Source: Nitrospiria bacterium (GTDB taxonomy: Bacteria > Nitrospirota > CAKKRA01 > 9FT-COMBO-42-15). From it: a DNA stretch of 24,838 nucleotides. Position 1 is the stretch's first letter; the number at the start of each line of letters is the position of its first letter. The stretch covers positions 1 through 24,838 of the forward strand of contig CAKKST010000097.1 of assembly GCA_919903585.1 (NCBI GenBank). Direction: 5' to 3'. Shown here one piece after another: positions 1 through 8,234 of the stretch. The position numbers and the translations under genes were made by a program. The notes below the pieces were generated by a model, which was given only the letters and a program-made list of their open reading frames with translations, was not told the origin of the DNA and did not search any database.

Positions 1-1933
1 ACTTAATTCTTGCCCTCTTTACAAACTGCCTGTCCACAAGCTGCATTGATAATATCCCTACTAATGCCATATTGTCTTTAAAGCCCGCTGCAAGATTTTT
101 TTTGCATTTATTAACGAGCCTCTCAACTGATTGAGGGCTAAAATATCCGTTCTCTTTTATGCTTCTTTGAGAGAGCAAATCCTCCACATAATCGGGAGCC
201 GTGCCATTGCCAAAAAAACTCTTGCTGTCAGGCGCCATATATGGCTGTTTTGTCCTTTTAACAATGTCTTGCGGCAAATGTTTGCCGAGCGCCTTCTTTA
301 ATATATATTTTTCTTTTAACACCTTCATTTTAAAATTCGGCGGAATAGCACAGCAGAATTCCACTACCCTGTGGTCAAGGAATGGAAACCTTCCCTCAAC
401 AGAATTAGCCATTGCCATCCTGTCGCCCTGAGAGGAGAGGATATACCCCGGAAGGAGGTTTGCTGTTTCAATATACTGTGCCTTAGAGAGCCAGTCCCAT
501 TTATTAAAATCCCTGCTCAGGGTAGCCCTTAATTCTTCCACTGGATTATAGCCCTTTAAAGTCTCCTTTATCTCATTGGAGAAGAACTCTTTTATCTTGG
601 ATGTTGTCTCCCAGCGCGGGAGATGAGAAAAGAACTCATCTGATATCTCAGAAATACCTGTCTTAAAGAATGCCTCAAGATAGAACTTTGACTGGGTCTG
701 CATTGCAGGCAGGTACGGGTACAGCCTCTTTAAAAGTAATGGCCTGAATTTAGAATCAGGCATCTTTGCCCAAAATCTCCGTATCTTTGCCTCTTTAAAT
801 ATATCGTATCCTGCAAGCACCTCATCTGCGCCCTCGCCTGTCAGGACAACCTTTATACCATTGTCCCTGACGAGTTTGGAAAGGAGATACAATGGCGCAG
901 GCGCTGTGCGGAGGATCGGCTTTTCTGTATGCCAGATAACATCCGGAAAGACCCTTGCAATATCAGAGTTTTTGCATATCACCTCTCTGTGATCTGTGTT
1001 CAGATGATTTACGAGGCTCCTCTGATAGCTGCTTTCATCGTATGCCTTGTCCTCAAAGGCGACAGAGAAGGTCTTTAAGGGCGATCCTGTATATTTCCTT
1101 ATTAATGCCGTTGTAATGGATGAATCAAGGCCGCCGCTCAGATATGCGCCTACAGGCACATCTGACCTTAATTGCAGCCTTGTGGAGTCTATCAGAAGCT
1201 CTTCTAATCTCTCTGCATAATACTCCTCTGGAAGATCAGTGTATTCTCCTTCTTCAGGGAATTTCAGATCCCAGTATCTTTTTACATCTATCCTGCCGTC
1301 CCTTATTATCAAATAGTGGGCTGGCGGCAGTTCCATTATATTCTTGAAGATAGTCCTCGGCGGGATGGCGCCCCAGAAGGTGAATATCTGATCAAGCGCA
1401 AAAAGGTCTATCTCCCTTGCAACCTCTTTATTGAGAAGGATGGATTTTATCTCTGAGCTGAATATAAAGGAATTGTTCACTGCTGTATAAAATAACGGCC
1501 GTATACCCATCCTGTCCCTTGCGAGCATTAATTCATTATGCCTCTTATTCCAAATGGCAAAGGCAAACTGGCCGTTTAGATGATCCACACACCTTGAGCC
1601 ATATTCTTCATATGCATGTATTATTACCTCTGTGTCTGATTTTGTATAGAAGGTGTGGCCTTTATTAATAAGTTCTTCGCGAAGTTCAAGATAGTTAAAT
1701 ATCTCGCCATTGAATATAATCCAGATGCTTTTATCCTCATTATGCATGGGCTGCTGGCCTCCGGAGAGGTCAATGATACTAAGCCTGCTGTGGCCAAGCC
1801 CGATCTTTTTATCGTTATAGAAGCCAAGCTCATCCGGCCCGCGATGCGACAGGGCCGCAGCCATATCCCTGATCAGGTCAGGATCTATGGGGTCGGTCTT
1901 TTTAAAATTTAATTTTCCGCAGATGCCGCACAT
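1..1933 (-). CDS. asnB: Asparagine synthetase (glutamine-hydrolysing), 3' end cut by window
   Basis: Transfers amide nitrogen from glutamine to aspartate or a related acceptor, using ATP, in the cytoplasm. The ATG at 1931-1933 gives MCGICGKLNF, so Cys2 becomes the N-terminal class-II glutaminase nucleophile. Further glutaminase motifs follow (HRGPDE, GHSRLSI, FNGEIFNY). The synthetase half carries the ATP-pyrophosphatase signature SGGLDSS and the GEGADE motif. About 643 residues are visible with no stop before base 1, close to the usual family length, so only a short C-terminus is missing. No Shine-Dalgarno is visible because a heptamer repeat begins 11 bases upstream of the start. Many such AsnB paralogues sit in polysaccharide or lipopolysaccharide clusters and modify sugars or peptides rather than supply asparagine. 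The NusG-like gene upstream hints at that here, but the acceptor is unknown. Confidence 0.93.
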   Translation of the reverse strand, partial: MCGICGKLNFKKTDPIDPDLIRDMAAALSHRGPDELGFYNDKKIGLGHSRLSIIDLSGGQQPMHNEDKSIWIIFNGEIFNYLELREELINKGHTFYTKSDTEVIIHAYEEYGSRCVDHLNGQFAFAIWNKRHNELMLARDRMGIRPLFYTAVNNSFIFSSEIKSILLNKEVAREIDLFALDQIFTFWGAIPPRTIFKNIMELPPAHYLIIRDGRIDVKRYWDLKFPEEGEYTDLPEEYYAERLEELLIDSTRLQLRSDVPVGAYLSGGLDSSITTALIRKYTGSPLKTFSVAFEDKAYDESSYQRSLVNHLNTDHREVICKNSDIARVFPDVIWHTEKPILRTAPAPLYLLSKLVRDNGIKVVLTGEGADEVLAGYDIFKEAKIRRFWAKMPDSKFRPLLLKRLYPYLPAMQTQSKFYLEAFFKTGISEISDEFFSHLPRWETTSKIKEFFSNEIKETLKGYNPVEELRATLSRDFNKWDWLSKAQYIETANLLPGYILSSQGDRMAMANSVEGRFPFLDHRVVEFCCAIPPNFKMKVLKEKYILKKALGKHLPQDIVKRTKQPYMAPDSKSFFGNGTAPDYVEDLLSQRSIKENGYFSPQSVERLVNKCKKNLAAGFKDNMALVGILSMQLVDRQFVKRARIK

Positions 1934-1944
1934 ATGTTCTAAGT

Positions 1945-2008
1945 GTTGCGAGTTGCGGGTTACGAGTTGCGGGTTCTGTTCCAAAACACGAAACACGGAA
2001 CACGAAAC
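1945..2008. repeat. Heptamer repeat island A (GTTnCGn), two opposed arms
   Basis: From 1945 the units are GTTGCGA, GTTGCGG, GTTACGA, GTTGCGG and a partial GTTCTG. From 1985 the units are AACACGA, AACACGG, AACACGA and AAC. The reverse complement of the second arm also reads as GTTnCGn units, so the two arms are degenerate copies of one 7-base unit on opposite strands. The island abuts the asnB start codon and replaces the place where a ribosome site would be expected. Confidence 0.8.
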
Positions 2009-2018
2009 CAGTTTCAGG

Positions 2019-2044
2019 GCTTGCCTGCCTGTCGGCAGGCAAGC
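2019..2044. repeat. Perfect GC-rich hairpin, REP-like
   Basis: The arms GCTTGCCTGCC and GGCAGGCAAGC form a perfect 11-bp stem around the loop TGTC. There is no T-run on either side, so it is not a standard intrinsic terminator. It may be a dispersed REP-type palindrome or an RNA structure in the nusG-asnB leader. Only one copy is present in this window. Confidence 0.75.
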
Positions 2045-2145
2045 TTCCGCCATCAAGGCCGCATGGGCCTTCAAAAAGAAAATATAGATTAGCCGCCAAT
2101 TGCATCACTCTTTGAGCTTTTGAACTGTTTATTGGCTATGTTTAC

Positions 2146-2237
2146 ATAAGGGTCAAGGGGCATGGGTTCAGGGTCATAAATCAATCCTTGCTTACACTTT
2201 AAACCTTGTCTTTGACCCTTGACCCTCTGACCCTTAT
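2146..2237. repeat. Heptamer repeat island B (GGGTCAn), long imperfect inverted repeat
   Basis: The left arm holds four consecutive 7-base units from 2150: GGGTCAA, GGGGCAT, GGGTTCA and GGGTCAT. The right arm (about 2213-2235) holds three TGACCCT-type units, which are the reverse complement. It lies directly after the stop codon of the NusG-like gene. If transcribed from the minus strand it would fold into a long stem between that gene and asnB. Confidence 0.8.
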
Positions 2238-2708
2238 CTAATTTACTCTTCCTACCTTCTCTGCCTCAACAACTACCCTCGCCTGATAGGAAATAAGATT
2301 CAAGAGTATAATAACCCTCTCGGAATCCCTTACATCCTCAAAGATACCCTCTAAATCCTTGAATATCCCCTCACGAATTATTACCCTGTCCCCTCTATTA
2401 AAAAGGCCTTTGCTTATCTGGACAAAATCACCTTTCATTCTCGCCCTGATTGCCTCTATAATCTCATCCTCAACTGGAACAGGATACTCCCCATAGCTGA
2501 CAATATCCCTGACCCCCTTTGTGTATCTAATCCTCCTAAAATGCTCCATTGGATTGTATCGGGCAAAGAGGTAGCCCGGGAAAAGGCCCTTCTTCTCATT
2601 TATCTTTGGATAGAAGGCCTCAATTCCGAGATGTGTTATCATCTTCTCTGCAATATCCTCTTGTCTCGGTTTTGTATTAACAGCATACCAGTAAAAATTA
2701 TCCATCAT
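2238..2708 (-). CDS. NusG/RfaH/UpxY-like specialised transcription antiterminator
   Basis: A 156-residue NusG paralogue. The N-terminal NGN domain shows the WYAVNTKPRQE start and an LFPGYLFARY motif near residue 45. A KOW segment (FNRGDRVIIREGIFKDLEG) occupies roughly residues 102-121. The family binds RNA polymerase and suppresses pausing or termination. Specialised members act on their own long operons, typically capsule, O-antigen or secondary metabolites. The housekeeping nusG normally sits by secE and ribosomal genes, none of which is here, so this is more likely a specialised paralogue acting on the downstream asnB-containing operon. The ATG has a good AGGAAGGG site upstream. No ops-like element could be identified with confidence. 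Confidence 0.85.
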   Translation of the reverse strand: MMDNFYWYAVNTKPRQEDIAEKMITHLGIEAFYPKINEKKGLFPGYLFARYNPMEHFRRIRYTKGVRDIVSYGEYPVPVEDEIIEAIRARMKGDFVQISKGLFNRGDRVIIREGIFKDLEGIFEDVRDSERVIILLNLISYQARVVVEAEKVGRVN

Positions 2709-2747
2709 TGGGTATTCCCTTCCTTTATCATGACTCTTGTGTTTTTC

Positions 2748-2753
2748 ATTATA
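2748..2753 (-). promoter_or_regulatory. Probable -10 element (TATAAT) for the NusG-like gene
   Basis: A perfect minus-strand TATAAT lies about 40 bases upstream of the ATG at 2708. No good -35 hexamer sits at 16-18 bases (the position reads ATCTGG), so an activator may be needed. Confidence 0.5.
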
Positions 2754-2778
2754 CTAAAGCAAACAGTGTGCCAGATAG

Positions 2779-2791
2779 TGCATAGTATGCA
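2779..2791. promoter_or_regulatory. 13-bp palindrome upstream of the NusG-like promoter
   Basis: TGCATA-G-TATGCA is a perfect dyad lying just upstream of where the -35 element should be. This is a plausible operator or activator site, but no regulator can be assigned. Confidence 0.3.
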
Positions 2792-2896
2792 AGATAAGTT
2801 AAAAAGCAGTGGTAATTAATCAGATATTCGGAGCAGAGCGTTACTATAACTCATTGAAAAGACAATTAAAGTTCTAAGGGTAACACTCTGAAATAA

Positions 2897-2928
2897 AAAA
2901 CCTTTAGGGAAGGATTAGTTTAGGTTTT
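2897..2928 (-). terminator. Possible weak terminator after the phosphatase-coaE pair
   Basis: Read on the minus strand, AAAACCT pairs with AGGTTTT across an 18-base loop and is followed by a T-rich tract. The stem is short and AT-rich. The rest of 2709-3003 holds no gene; it contains this hairpin, a weaker AAAAGTG/CACTTTT dyad near 2974-3005, and the leader of the NusG-like gene. Confidence 0.35.
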
Positions 2929-3003
2929 ATGGTGGATATCCTTCTCCCTCAAGGCAAACTCTTTCTATCTTTCTGCTAAAAGTGTGAATAAAAATACCAC
3001 TTT

Positions 3004-3633
3004 TTATCTCACTCTGCCCATGCCCTTTCTGCCCTTTCCCCCTTTGATATCCCCTAATATCTCCTTTACCTGTCCTCTCACCTCTGGAATAGCCCTGCTT
3101 CCATCTATTATATAATCAGCAAACCTTACCTTATCCTTTAGCGGCATCTGAGCCTTTATCCTCTTTATCGCCTCATCTTCTGTTAATCCATCACGTTTCA
3201 TAAGCCTTATAATCTGTAGCCCCTCGTCTGCATAGACCACAGCAACCTTATCCATTTTTTTATATGCGCCAGTCTCCATCAACAGGGCAGCATCAAAGAT
3301 AATAACTGCATCAGGGTCATTCTTTATAATTTTTGCCTTTATCTCGCCTGCCCTTTCAAATACATGTGGATGAACAATTGAATTTAGCAGCCTTCTCTTC
3401 TTTTTATTACCAAAAACAATCTCTCCAAGTCTTCTGCGGTTTATTGAACCGTTCTTATTAAGTATCCCTTTGCCAAAATTCTTTACTATTTCACTCCATG
3501 CAGGCCTCATTGGTCTAACCGCATCTCTCGCAAGGAGATCGGCATCAATTATATATGCGCCGAGCCTCTTAAATATTGCTGATACCGTACTCTTACCGCT
3601 GGCAATGCCGCCTGTTAATCCTATCAGAGTCAT
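3004..3633 (-). CDS. coaE: Dephospho-CoA kinase
   Basis: Catalyses the last step of coenzyme A synthesis, ATP-dependent phosphorylation of the 3'-hydroxyl of dephospho-CoA, in the cytoplasm. The P-loop GGIASGKST is at residues 8-16, followed by the conserved IIDADLLAR segment (Asp30, Asp32) and a late LKDKVRFADYIIDG segment typical of the family. At 209 residues it is a normal-length CoaE. It starts one base after the upstream PP2C gene ends, so the two are co-transcribed. The C-terminus is lysine/arginine-rich, which is common and does not suggest truncation. Confidence 0.95.
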   Translation of the reverse strand: MTLIGLTGGIASGKSTVSAIFKRLGAYIIDADLLARDAVRPMRPAWSEIVKNFGKGILNKNGSINRRRLGEIVFGNKKKRRLLNSIVHPHVFERAGEIKAKIIKNDPDAVIIFDAALLMETGAYKKMDKVAVVYADEGLQIIRLMKRDGLTEDEAIKRIKAQMPLKDKVRFADYIIDGSRAIPEVRGQVKEILGDIKGGKGRKGMGRVR

Positions 3634-3634
3634 A

Positions 3635-4396
3635 TTAAGTTATTTTAAGAAGTATAATCGTGATATTATCAATACCGCCGTTTCTATTGGCAGTATCCAC
3701 TAATTCCCTGCTGGCAGCCTGCATATCATTTATATTACTTTTTACTATCCTCAGGCCATCTTCATCCGTCACCATGTTTGTAAGCCCGTCTGTGCAGAGG
3801 AGATAGGCATCCCCTGCCTCTGCCTTCACTGCAATTATCTCAACCCTGAGGCCTGCCTCTGTCCCCAATGCCTTTGTAAGGACATTCTTCATGGAATGGT
3901 TTTTTGCCTCCTCAATAGATAGCAGGCCATGTTTTACCTGTTCATAAACAAGGGAATGATCCTCTGTAATCTGCCTTATCGCACCGTCCCTTATCAGATA
4001 TGCGCGGCTGTCGCCCACATGCCCGATATATAAATATGGTTCAGCAAAGAGCGCTGCAACAATGGTGGTTCCCATGCCGTATAATCTTCTATCCCTTAAG
4101 CTCTCCTTTAATATACGGCTGTTTGCAAGCCGTATAGCAACCTCCAGCCTGTTCTCGTCCTTAGACCTTGCCTCGTCTATTTCAAATGGCCATGTAATAT
4201 CCTCTTTGCCATTGGAAAAGGCAATAAACTCACTAACGCTCTCCACTGCCAGCCTGCTCGCCACCTCACCGCCTGCATGGCCGCCCATTCCATCTGCAAC
4301 CACAAAAAGCCCTGTATCCTGAAAAAGGCCAAAGCTGTCTTCATTTATCTTCCTTTTTTTGCCGATATCTGAAAGGCCGAAAGACTCAATTATCAT
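3635..4396 (-). CDS. PP2C-family Ser/Thr protein phosphatase (Stp/PrpC-like)
   Basis: A 253-residue cytoplasmic, metal-dependent phosphatase that reverses Hanks-type kinase phosphorylation. Metal-binding and core motifs are intact: KRKINEDS (Asp20), VADGMGGHAGG (Asp35, Gly36), GHVGDSRAYLI, TEDHS, LCTDGLTNMV and, near the C-terminus, GGIDNITIILL. No TM segment or extra domain is seen. The start is preceded by TGGAGAA. It is divergent from, and about 200 bp away from, a Ser/Thr kinase, the usual kinase/phosphatase pairing, so the kinase or its substrates are the likely targets. coaE follows it in the same transcript. Confidence 0.93.
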   Translation of the reverse strand: MIIESFGLSDIGKKRKINEDSFGLFQDTGLFVVADGMGGHAGGEVASRLAVESVSEFIAFSNGKEDITWPFEIDEARSKDENRLEVAIRLANSRILKESLRDRRLYGMGTTIVAALFAEPYLYIGHVGDSRAYLIRDGAIRQITEDHSLVYEQVKHGLLSIEEAKNHSMKNVLTKALGTEAGLRVEIIAVKAEAGDAYLLCTDGLTNMVTDEDGLRIVKSNINDMQAASRELVDTANRNGGIDNITIILLKIT

Positions 4397-4463
4397 TTAT
4401 TCTCCAGTAGGGGCGTTTTATTAAAATACCCTTATGCCAATACTGTACTAACCAGTTTTTGAA

Positions 4464-4491
4464 ATAATATCATATAGATTATTATTGTCAA
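4464..4491 (-). promoter_or_regulatory. Sigma70-like promoter for the PP2C-coaE operon
   Basis: On the minus strand TTGACA (4486-4491) and TATTAT (4464-4469) are separated by 16 bases. Transcription would start near 4457, giving a leader of about 60 bases before the phosphatase ATG at 4396. Confidence 0.65.
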
Positions 4492-4544
4492 GTAGAAGGG
4501 GCGCAAGGCATCGTGCCATTACTACGATATCACAAGCCCTTACA

Positions 4545-4573
4545 TTGACGGAAGATAATCGTTATGTTAAACT
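4545..4573 (+). promoter_or_regulatory. Sigma70-like promoter for the kinase operon
   Basis: TTGACG (4545-4550) and TAAACT (4568-4573) are separated by exactly 17 bases, 27 bases upstream of the kinase ATG. The leader is very short, with a GGAGA ribosome site. Divergent from the phosphatase promoter, so both genes could be controlled from the same 200-bp region. Confidence 0.6.
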
Positions 4574-4600
4574 AAAATAAGAATATATCTGGAGAAATCT

Positions 4601-6646
4601 ATGCCCTTTAATATCCCCTTTGGAAAATACTATCTTACTGAGAAAATCGCAACCGGCGGTATGGCAGAGCTTTACAGGGCAAAGAGGATAGGCGTTGCAG
4701 GCTTTGAAAAGCTTCTGGTAATTAAGAAGATCCTTCCCCACCTCTCCCACCACGAGGAGTTCGTCTCCATGTTTATTAATGAGGCAAAGATCGCTGCCCA
4801 ACTTACACATCCCAATATTGTGCAGATATTTGACCTTGGAAAGATTGAAAATTCCTATTATATTGCAATGGAATATGTCTGGGGAAAGGATCTCAAGGCT
4901 GTATTAAAAAAGGGGCGGGAGAGGAAGCTGCCTGTTTCAATAGAGCACGTTGCCCAGATTATAAGCAAGGCCTGCGGCGCCCTTGATTATGCGCATAAGA
5001 AGAAGGATTTAAAGGGTAATGAGTTAAACCTGATTCACAGGGATGTGAGCCCCCAGAATATACTCATCTCCTACGAGGGTGATGTTAAGATCGTTGACTT
5101 CGGGATTGCAAAGGCAGCATCCACAACCTCTGATACACGTACAGGCGTATTAAAGGGTAAAATAGCCTATATGTCCCCGGAACAGGCATGGGGCAAGCCG
5201 ATAGACAGGAGATCAGATATCTTCTCACTGGGCGTTGTCTTTTATGAACTCCTGACAGGTGAGATGCTTTTCAAGGGCGACACAGATTTAAACACACTGG
5301 AAAAGGTACGGGATGCCCATGTAGCGCCGCCTACAAAGTTTAACAAAGAGGTTCCTAAGGAGATTGAGGATATACTTCTCAGGGCATTAGCAAAGGATGC
5401 TGAAAAGAGGTATCAGTCCACCGCTGATATGCAGGGCGACCTTGAGACATTTATGCATGCAAATAAGACATCCCCTGGCACGTTAAATATCCAAAACTAC
5501 ATGCATACCCTCTTCAAAGATGAAATAGCCGCAGAGGCAAAATCGCTGGAGGAGGAGGATACTATTGTCTCTACACACCTTGAAAAGACAATGGCTGCTC
5601 CATTGCAGGGGGCGAAGAAGGCCGCTCAAAGGGAGATAAAGAGAGCAGAGCCAGTAAAGGAGTCCGCGCCGGCAGCCCCAAAAAGGAAAGAACCAAGCCT
5701 TCTGAGATATATATTATTAATTGTGCTCCCTCTTTCTATTGGTGTACTCTTTTTTGCAAGACCTGAGTTCCTATTGCCCATTAAGGATGCCATGATTGAT
5801 TTAAACATATTGCAAAGGCCGCCTGCTGCGGAAAAACCGGCAGCAGCATCCCCGCCTGTAGAAAACCCGGCAGAAAAGGCCGCATCAATGTCTCCTTATG
5901 CAGAGGAGGCAAAAAAAGAAACGCCAGCGCCCAAGAAACCTGAGGTAATCAGAAAGACTGAGGATAAGCCCCTTGCTGATACAAAAGAGGCAAGGGATGT
6001 TAAATATGGCTCAATAGTGATTGAGTCTACACCAAAAGGGGCAGATATATCCCTGAATAATAAAGATACAGGGCTAAAGACGCCAGCAAGCATCCAAAAC
6101 CTGAAGGCGGGTGAAAGGCATAATATAAAACTAACACTAAATGGATATAAGGATTGGAGCGAGAATATACTGCTAAAAGAGGATGAGAAAATAAACATAT
6201 CGCCGCAGCTAAAAAGGTTATACGCCAGCGTATTAATAGACTCCAAGCCGGAGGGCGCAGCTATATTCATAAATAATCAGGACACAGGAAAAAAGACGCC
6301 CATAACCTTCTCAGAGATAAATCCGAATGAACCGTATAATATAAAACTCCATCTATACGGATACGAGCCATGGGGCAAGACCATAACTCTAAAAGAGGAA
6401 GAGTACAACATCCTATCGCCTGCACTTGTAAGGCTTTATGGCAGCCTTACAATAAATGCCATCCCATGGGCAGAAATCTATATTGAAGGTGAATCAAAGG
6501 GGCCGACGCCATTAGCAGGATTGAGACTGCCTGTGGGAAAGTATTCGGTAAAGCTTGTGAACCCGGAACTAAAGAGCGAAAAGACAGTTGAAGTTAAGAT
6601 TGAACCAAATGAAACAGCAAAGGTTGTTGTGGATATGAAGCAGTGA
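4601..6646 (+). CDS. Hanks-type Ser/Thr protein kinase with TM segment and three PEGA repeats
   Basis: 681 residues. The cytoplasmic kinase domain (about 7-285) has the glycine loop TGGMAELYRA, Lys42 (LVIKK), catalytic-loop HRDVSPQN (His146-Asp148), DFG (166-168) and MSPEQ (191-195), so it should be active. A low-complexity Lys/Pro/Ala linker follows, then a TM helix at about 369-386. The extracytoplasmic part has another Pro/Ala/Glu-rich linker and three PEGA repeats (about 470-540, 541-612, 613-681), each starting with an IVIESTP-type strand. PEGA domains are surface or cell-envelope modules of unknown ligand, so this looks like a transmembrane sensor kinase. It is first in a plus-strand operon with two exported scaffold proteins and is divergent from a PP2C phosphatase. 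The external signal is unknown. Confidence 0.93.
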   Translation: MPFNIPFGKYYLTEKIATGGMAELYRAKRIGVAGFEKLLVIKKILPHLSHHEEFVSMFINEAKIAAQLTHPNIVQIFDLGKIENSYYIAMEYVWGKDLKAVLKKGRERKLPVSIEHVAQIISKACGALDYAHKKKDLKGNELNLIHRDVSPQNILISYEGDVKIVDFGIAKAASTTSDTRTGVLKGKIAYMSPEQAWGKPIDRRSDIFSLGVVFYELLTGEMLFKGDTDLNTLEKVRDAHVAPPTKFNKEVPKEIEDILLRALAKDAEKRYQSTADMQGDLETFMHANKTSPGTLNIQNYMHTLFKDEIAAEAKSLEEEDTIVSTHLEKTMAAPLQGAKKAAQREIKRAEPVKESAPAAPKRKEPSLLRYILLIVLPLSIGVLFFARPEFLLPIKDAMIDLNILQRPPAAEKPAAASPPVENPAEKAASMSPYAEEAKKETPAPKKPEVIRKTEDKPLADTKEARDVKYGSIVIESTPKGADISLNNKDTGLKTPASIQNLKAGERHNIKLTLNGYKDWSENILLKEDEKINISPQLKRLYASVLIDSKPEGAAIFINNQDTGKKTPITFSEINPNEPYNIKLHLYGYEPWGKTITLKEEEYNILSPALVRLYGSLTINAIPWAEIYIEGESKGPTPLAGLRLPVGKYSVKLVNPELKSEKTVEVKIEPNETAKVVVDMKQ

Positions 6647-6652
6647 GAAAAG

Positions 6653-8230
6653 ATGAAGCGGAGAATGGGAGAAAGGGAAAAACCTATTATTAAGATATCA
6701 ACTATAGTATGCCTCTTCTTTATTTTAATCACCTGCCACCTATCTGCCCTTGCCTTGGAGATTGACCTGAATGCAAAGAGGCAATTTGATGAGGCATCAG
6801 AATTAATAAGGCAGGATAAGATTGATGATGCTATAAAGGGATTTAAGGCGCTCCTTGCCGCCCATCCAAGCTCACCATTTTCTGAACATGCCCACTACTG
6901 GATAGGAAGGTCCTACTGGATGAAGAAGGACTACGACTCTGCATTAAGGGAATTTACAATTATTACCACAAGATTCCCGGACGGGGTCAAGGCAGCAGAT
7001 GCCCAGTTTGAAATCGGGAACTACTATTCTATTATAGAAAATCCAAAATATGACCTGAACAGGGCGATTATTGAGTACCTCAAAATACCGCAGAGATATC
7101 CTAACAGCCATGTGGTTGATGATGCCAGATATTACGCTGCCCGCTCCTTAATAGAGCTTTCAAATTACGAACAGGCAATAGGTGATTTTAAGAATATAAT
7201 AGAAAAGAACCCTCAGAGTGAATTTGCTGATGATGCGCACTTTTATATCGGCCTCTCATACATTTATTTAAAGGAATATCAAAGGGCAAGAGATGCATTT
7301 CAGGTGTTCAAGGAGAATTATCCCTATAGCAACTATTACAGACAGGGCTCACACCTCCTCTCCCTCCTTAATAAGGCTGTCTCAAATACAGCGCCAAGGT
7401 ACACGAAGACAATCGGCGAGAAGGGGAAAGGGGCTGGCAAATTCTCTGAGCCCAATGGGGCCTACTGTGATGAAGCTGGAAATCTTTATATATCAGAGGC
7501 AGGAAATCAGAGGATTCAAAGGATAACTGAAAAGGGCGAAGCCCTTGGAGAGATAGGCAATCCCAAAAAAGGCGAGACAGTCTTTAAGAAACCTGTGGAT
7601 GTCTGGGTAGACAAAAATGATGCTATATATGTGATTGACGCAAAACTGCTAAAGGTATATAAATTTGACAGCAGCGGAAAGATCATCCTTGCCTTTGGAA
7701 AGGACAAAAAGGAGGATGAATTCAAGGAGCCGTCCTCCATTGCAGTTGATGATGATGGATATATCTATGTAGCAGACAGGGGCAGCAACAGGGTTTACAA
7801 GTTTGACAGAGCAGGGAAATTTTTATTCACCTTTGGTGATAAGGGGAATAAGGAGGACAGACTAAAAGAACCGTCAGACATTGCCATTGACATAAGAGGG
7901 AAGATACTTGTAGCAGATACAGGCCGCGGCAGGATCATGAAATATGATAAGGATGGCCGGCTGCAGCAGCAGTTTAAAGCAACCTCAGAGGCAGGCGGGC
8001 TAAAGGAGCCGCTCTCAATTGCAGCAGACAGGCTGGGCAATATCTATGTCCTTGATATAGGACGTGATAATATCCAGAAATTTGACCGCGATTTCAAATT
8101 CCTTCTGGAGATCAAAAACGAAAAAAAGAAGCCCAAGGTAATAGACAGCCCGGGAGGCATTACAGTCTGCCCCAATGGGGAGATATTTATTTCAGATAAA
8201 TCAGAACACAGGGTTTACAAGCTGGAATAA
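6653..8230 (+). CDS. Exported TPR / NHL-repeat protein
   Basis: 525 residues. A signal peptide (hydrophobic core IVCLFFILITCHLSALA, about residues 18-34) predicts export. Residues about 40-240 form TPR-like helical repeats of the YbgF/BamD type, with repeated phrases such as FPDGVKAADAQFEIGNYY and NPQSEFADDAHFYIGLSY. Residues about 250-525 form NHL-like beta-propeller blades, each with a GNLYISEAGNQRIQ- or GYIYVADRGSNRVYKFD-type phrase. Both folds bind proteins or carbohydrate rather than catalyse. It starts six bases after the kinase stop and is probably translationally coupled. A role as periplasmic partner or substrate of the kinase is inferred from the operon only. An alternative ATG lies at 6665. 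Confidence 0.85.
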   Translation: MKRRMGEREKPIIKISTIVCLFFILITCHLSALALEIDLNAKRQFDEASELIRQDKIDDAIKGFKALLAAHPSSPFSEHAHYWIGRSYWMKKDYDSALREFTIITTRFPDGVKAADAQFEIGNYYSIIENPKYDLNRAIIEYLKIPQRYPNSHVVDDARYYAARSLIELSNYEQAIGDFKNIIEKNPQSEFADDAHFYIGLSYIYLKEYQRARDAFQVFKENYPYSNYYRQGSHLLSLLNKAVSNTAPRYTKTIGEKGKGAGKFSEPNGAYCDEAGNLYISEAGNQRIQRITEKGEALGEIGNPKKGETVFKKPVDVWVDKNDAIYVIDAKLLKVYKFDSSGKIILAFGKDKKEDEFKEPSSIAVDDDGYIYVADRGSNRVYKFDRAGKFLFTFGDKGNKEDRLKEPSDIAIDIRGKILVADTGRGRIMKYDKDGRLQQQFKATSEAGGLKEPLSIAADRLGNIYVLDIGRDNIQKFDRDFKFLLEIKNEKKKPKVIDSPGGITVCPNGEIFISDKSEHRVYKLE

Positions 8231-8234
8231 TCTT

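Noticed and set aside
201..1912. Several open frames (for example 201-431, 1120-1347, 1655-1912)
   Set aside because: All lie within, and mostly opposite, the continuous asparagine synthetase frame and have no domain or ribosome-site support.
1945..2008. CRISPR array or direct-repeat phage site
   Set aside because: Units are only 7 bases with no spacers and no cas genes anywhere in the window.
5896..6270. 124-residue antisense frame inside the kinase gene
   Set aside because: A shadow of the PEGA/linker coding region, with no coherent domain.
8175..8234. Upstream in-frame start for the TPR/PEGA protein
   Set aside because: It would put 20 residues before the signal peptide and overlap the end of the NHL gene; the ATG at 8235 fits operon spacing.
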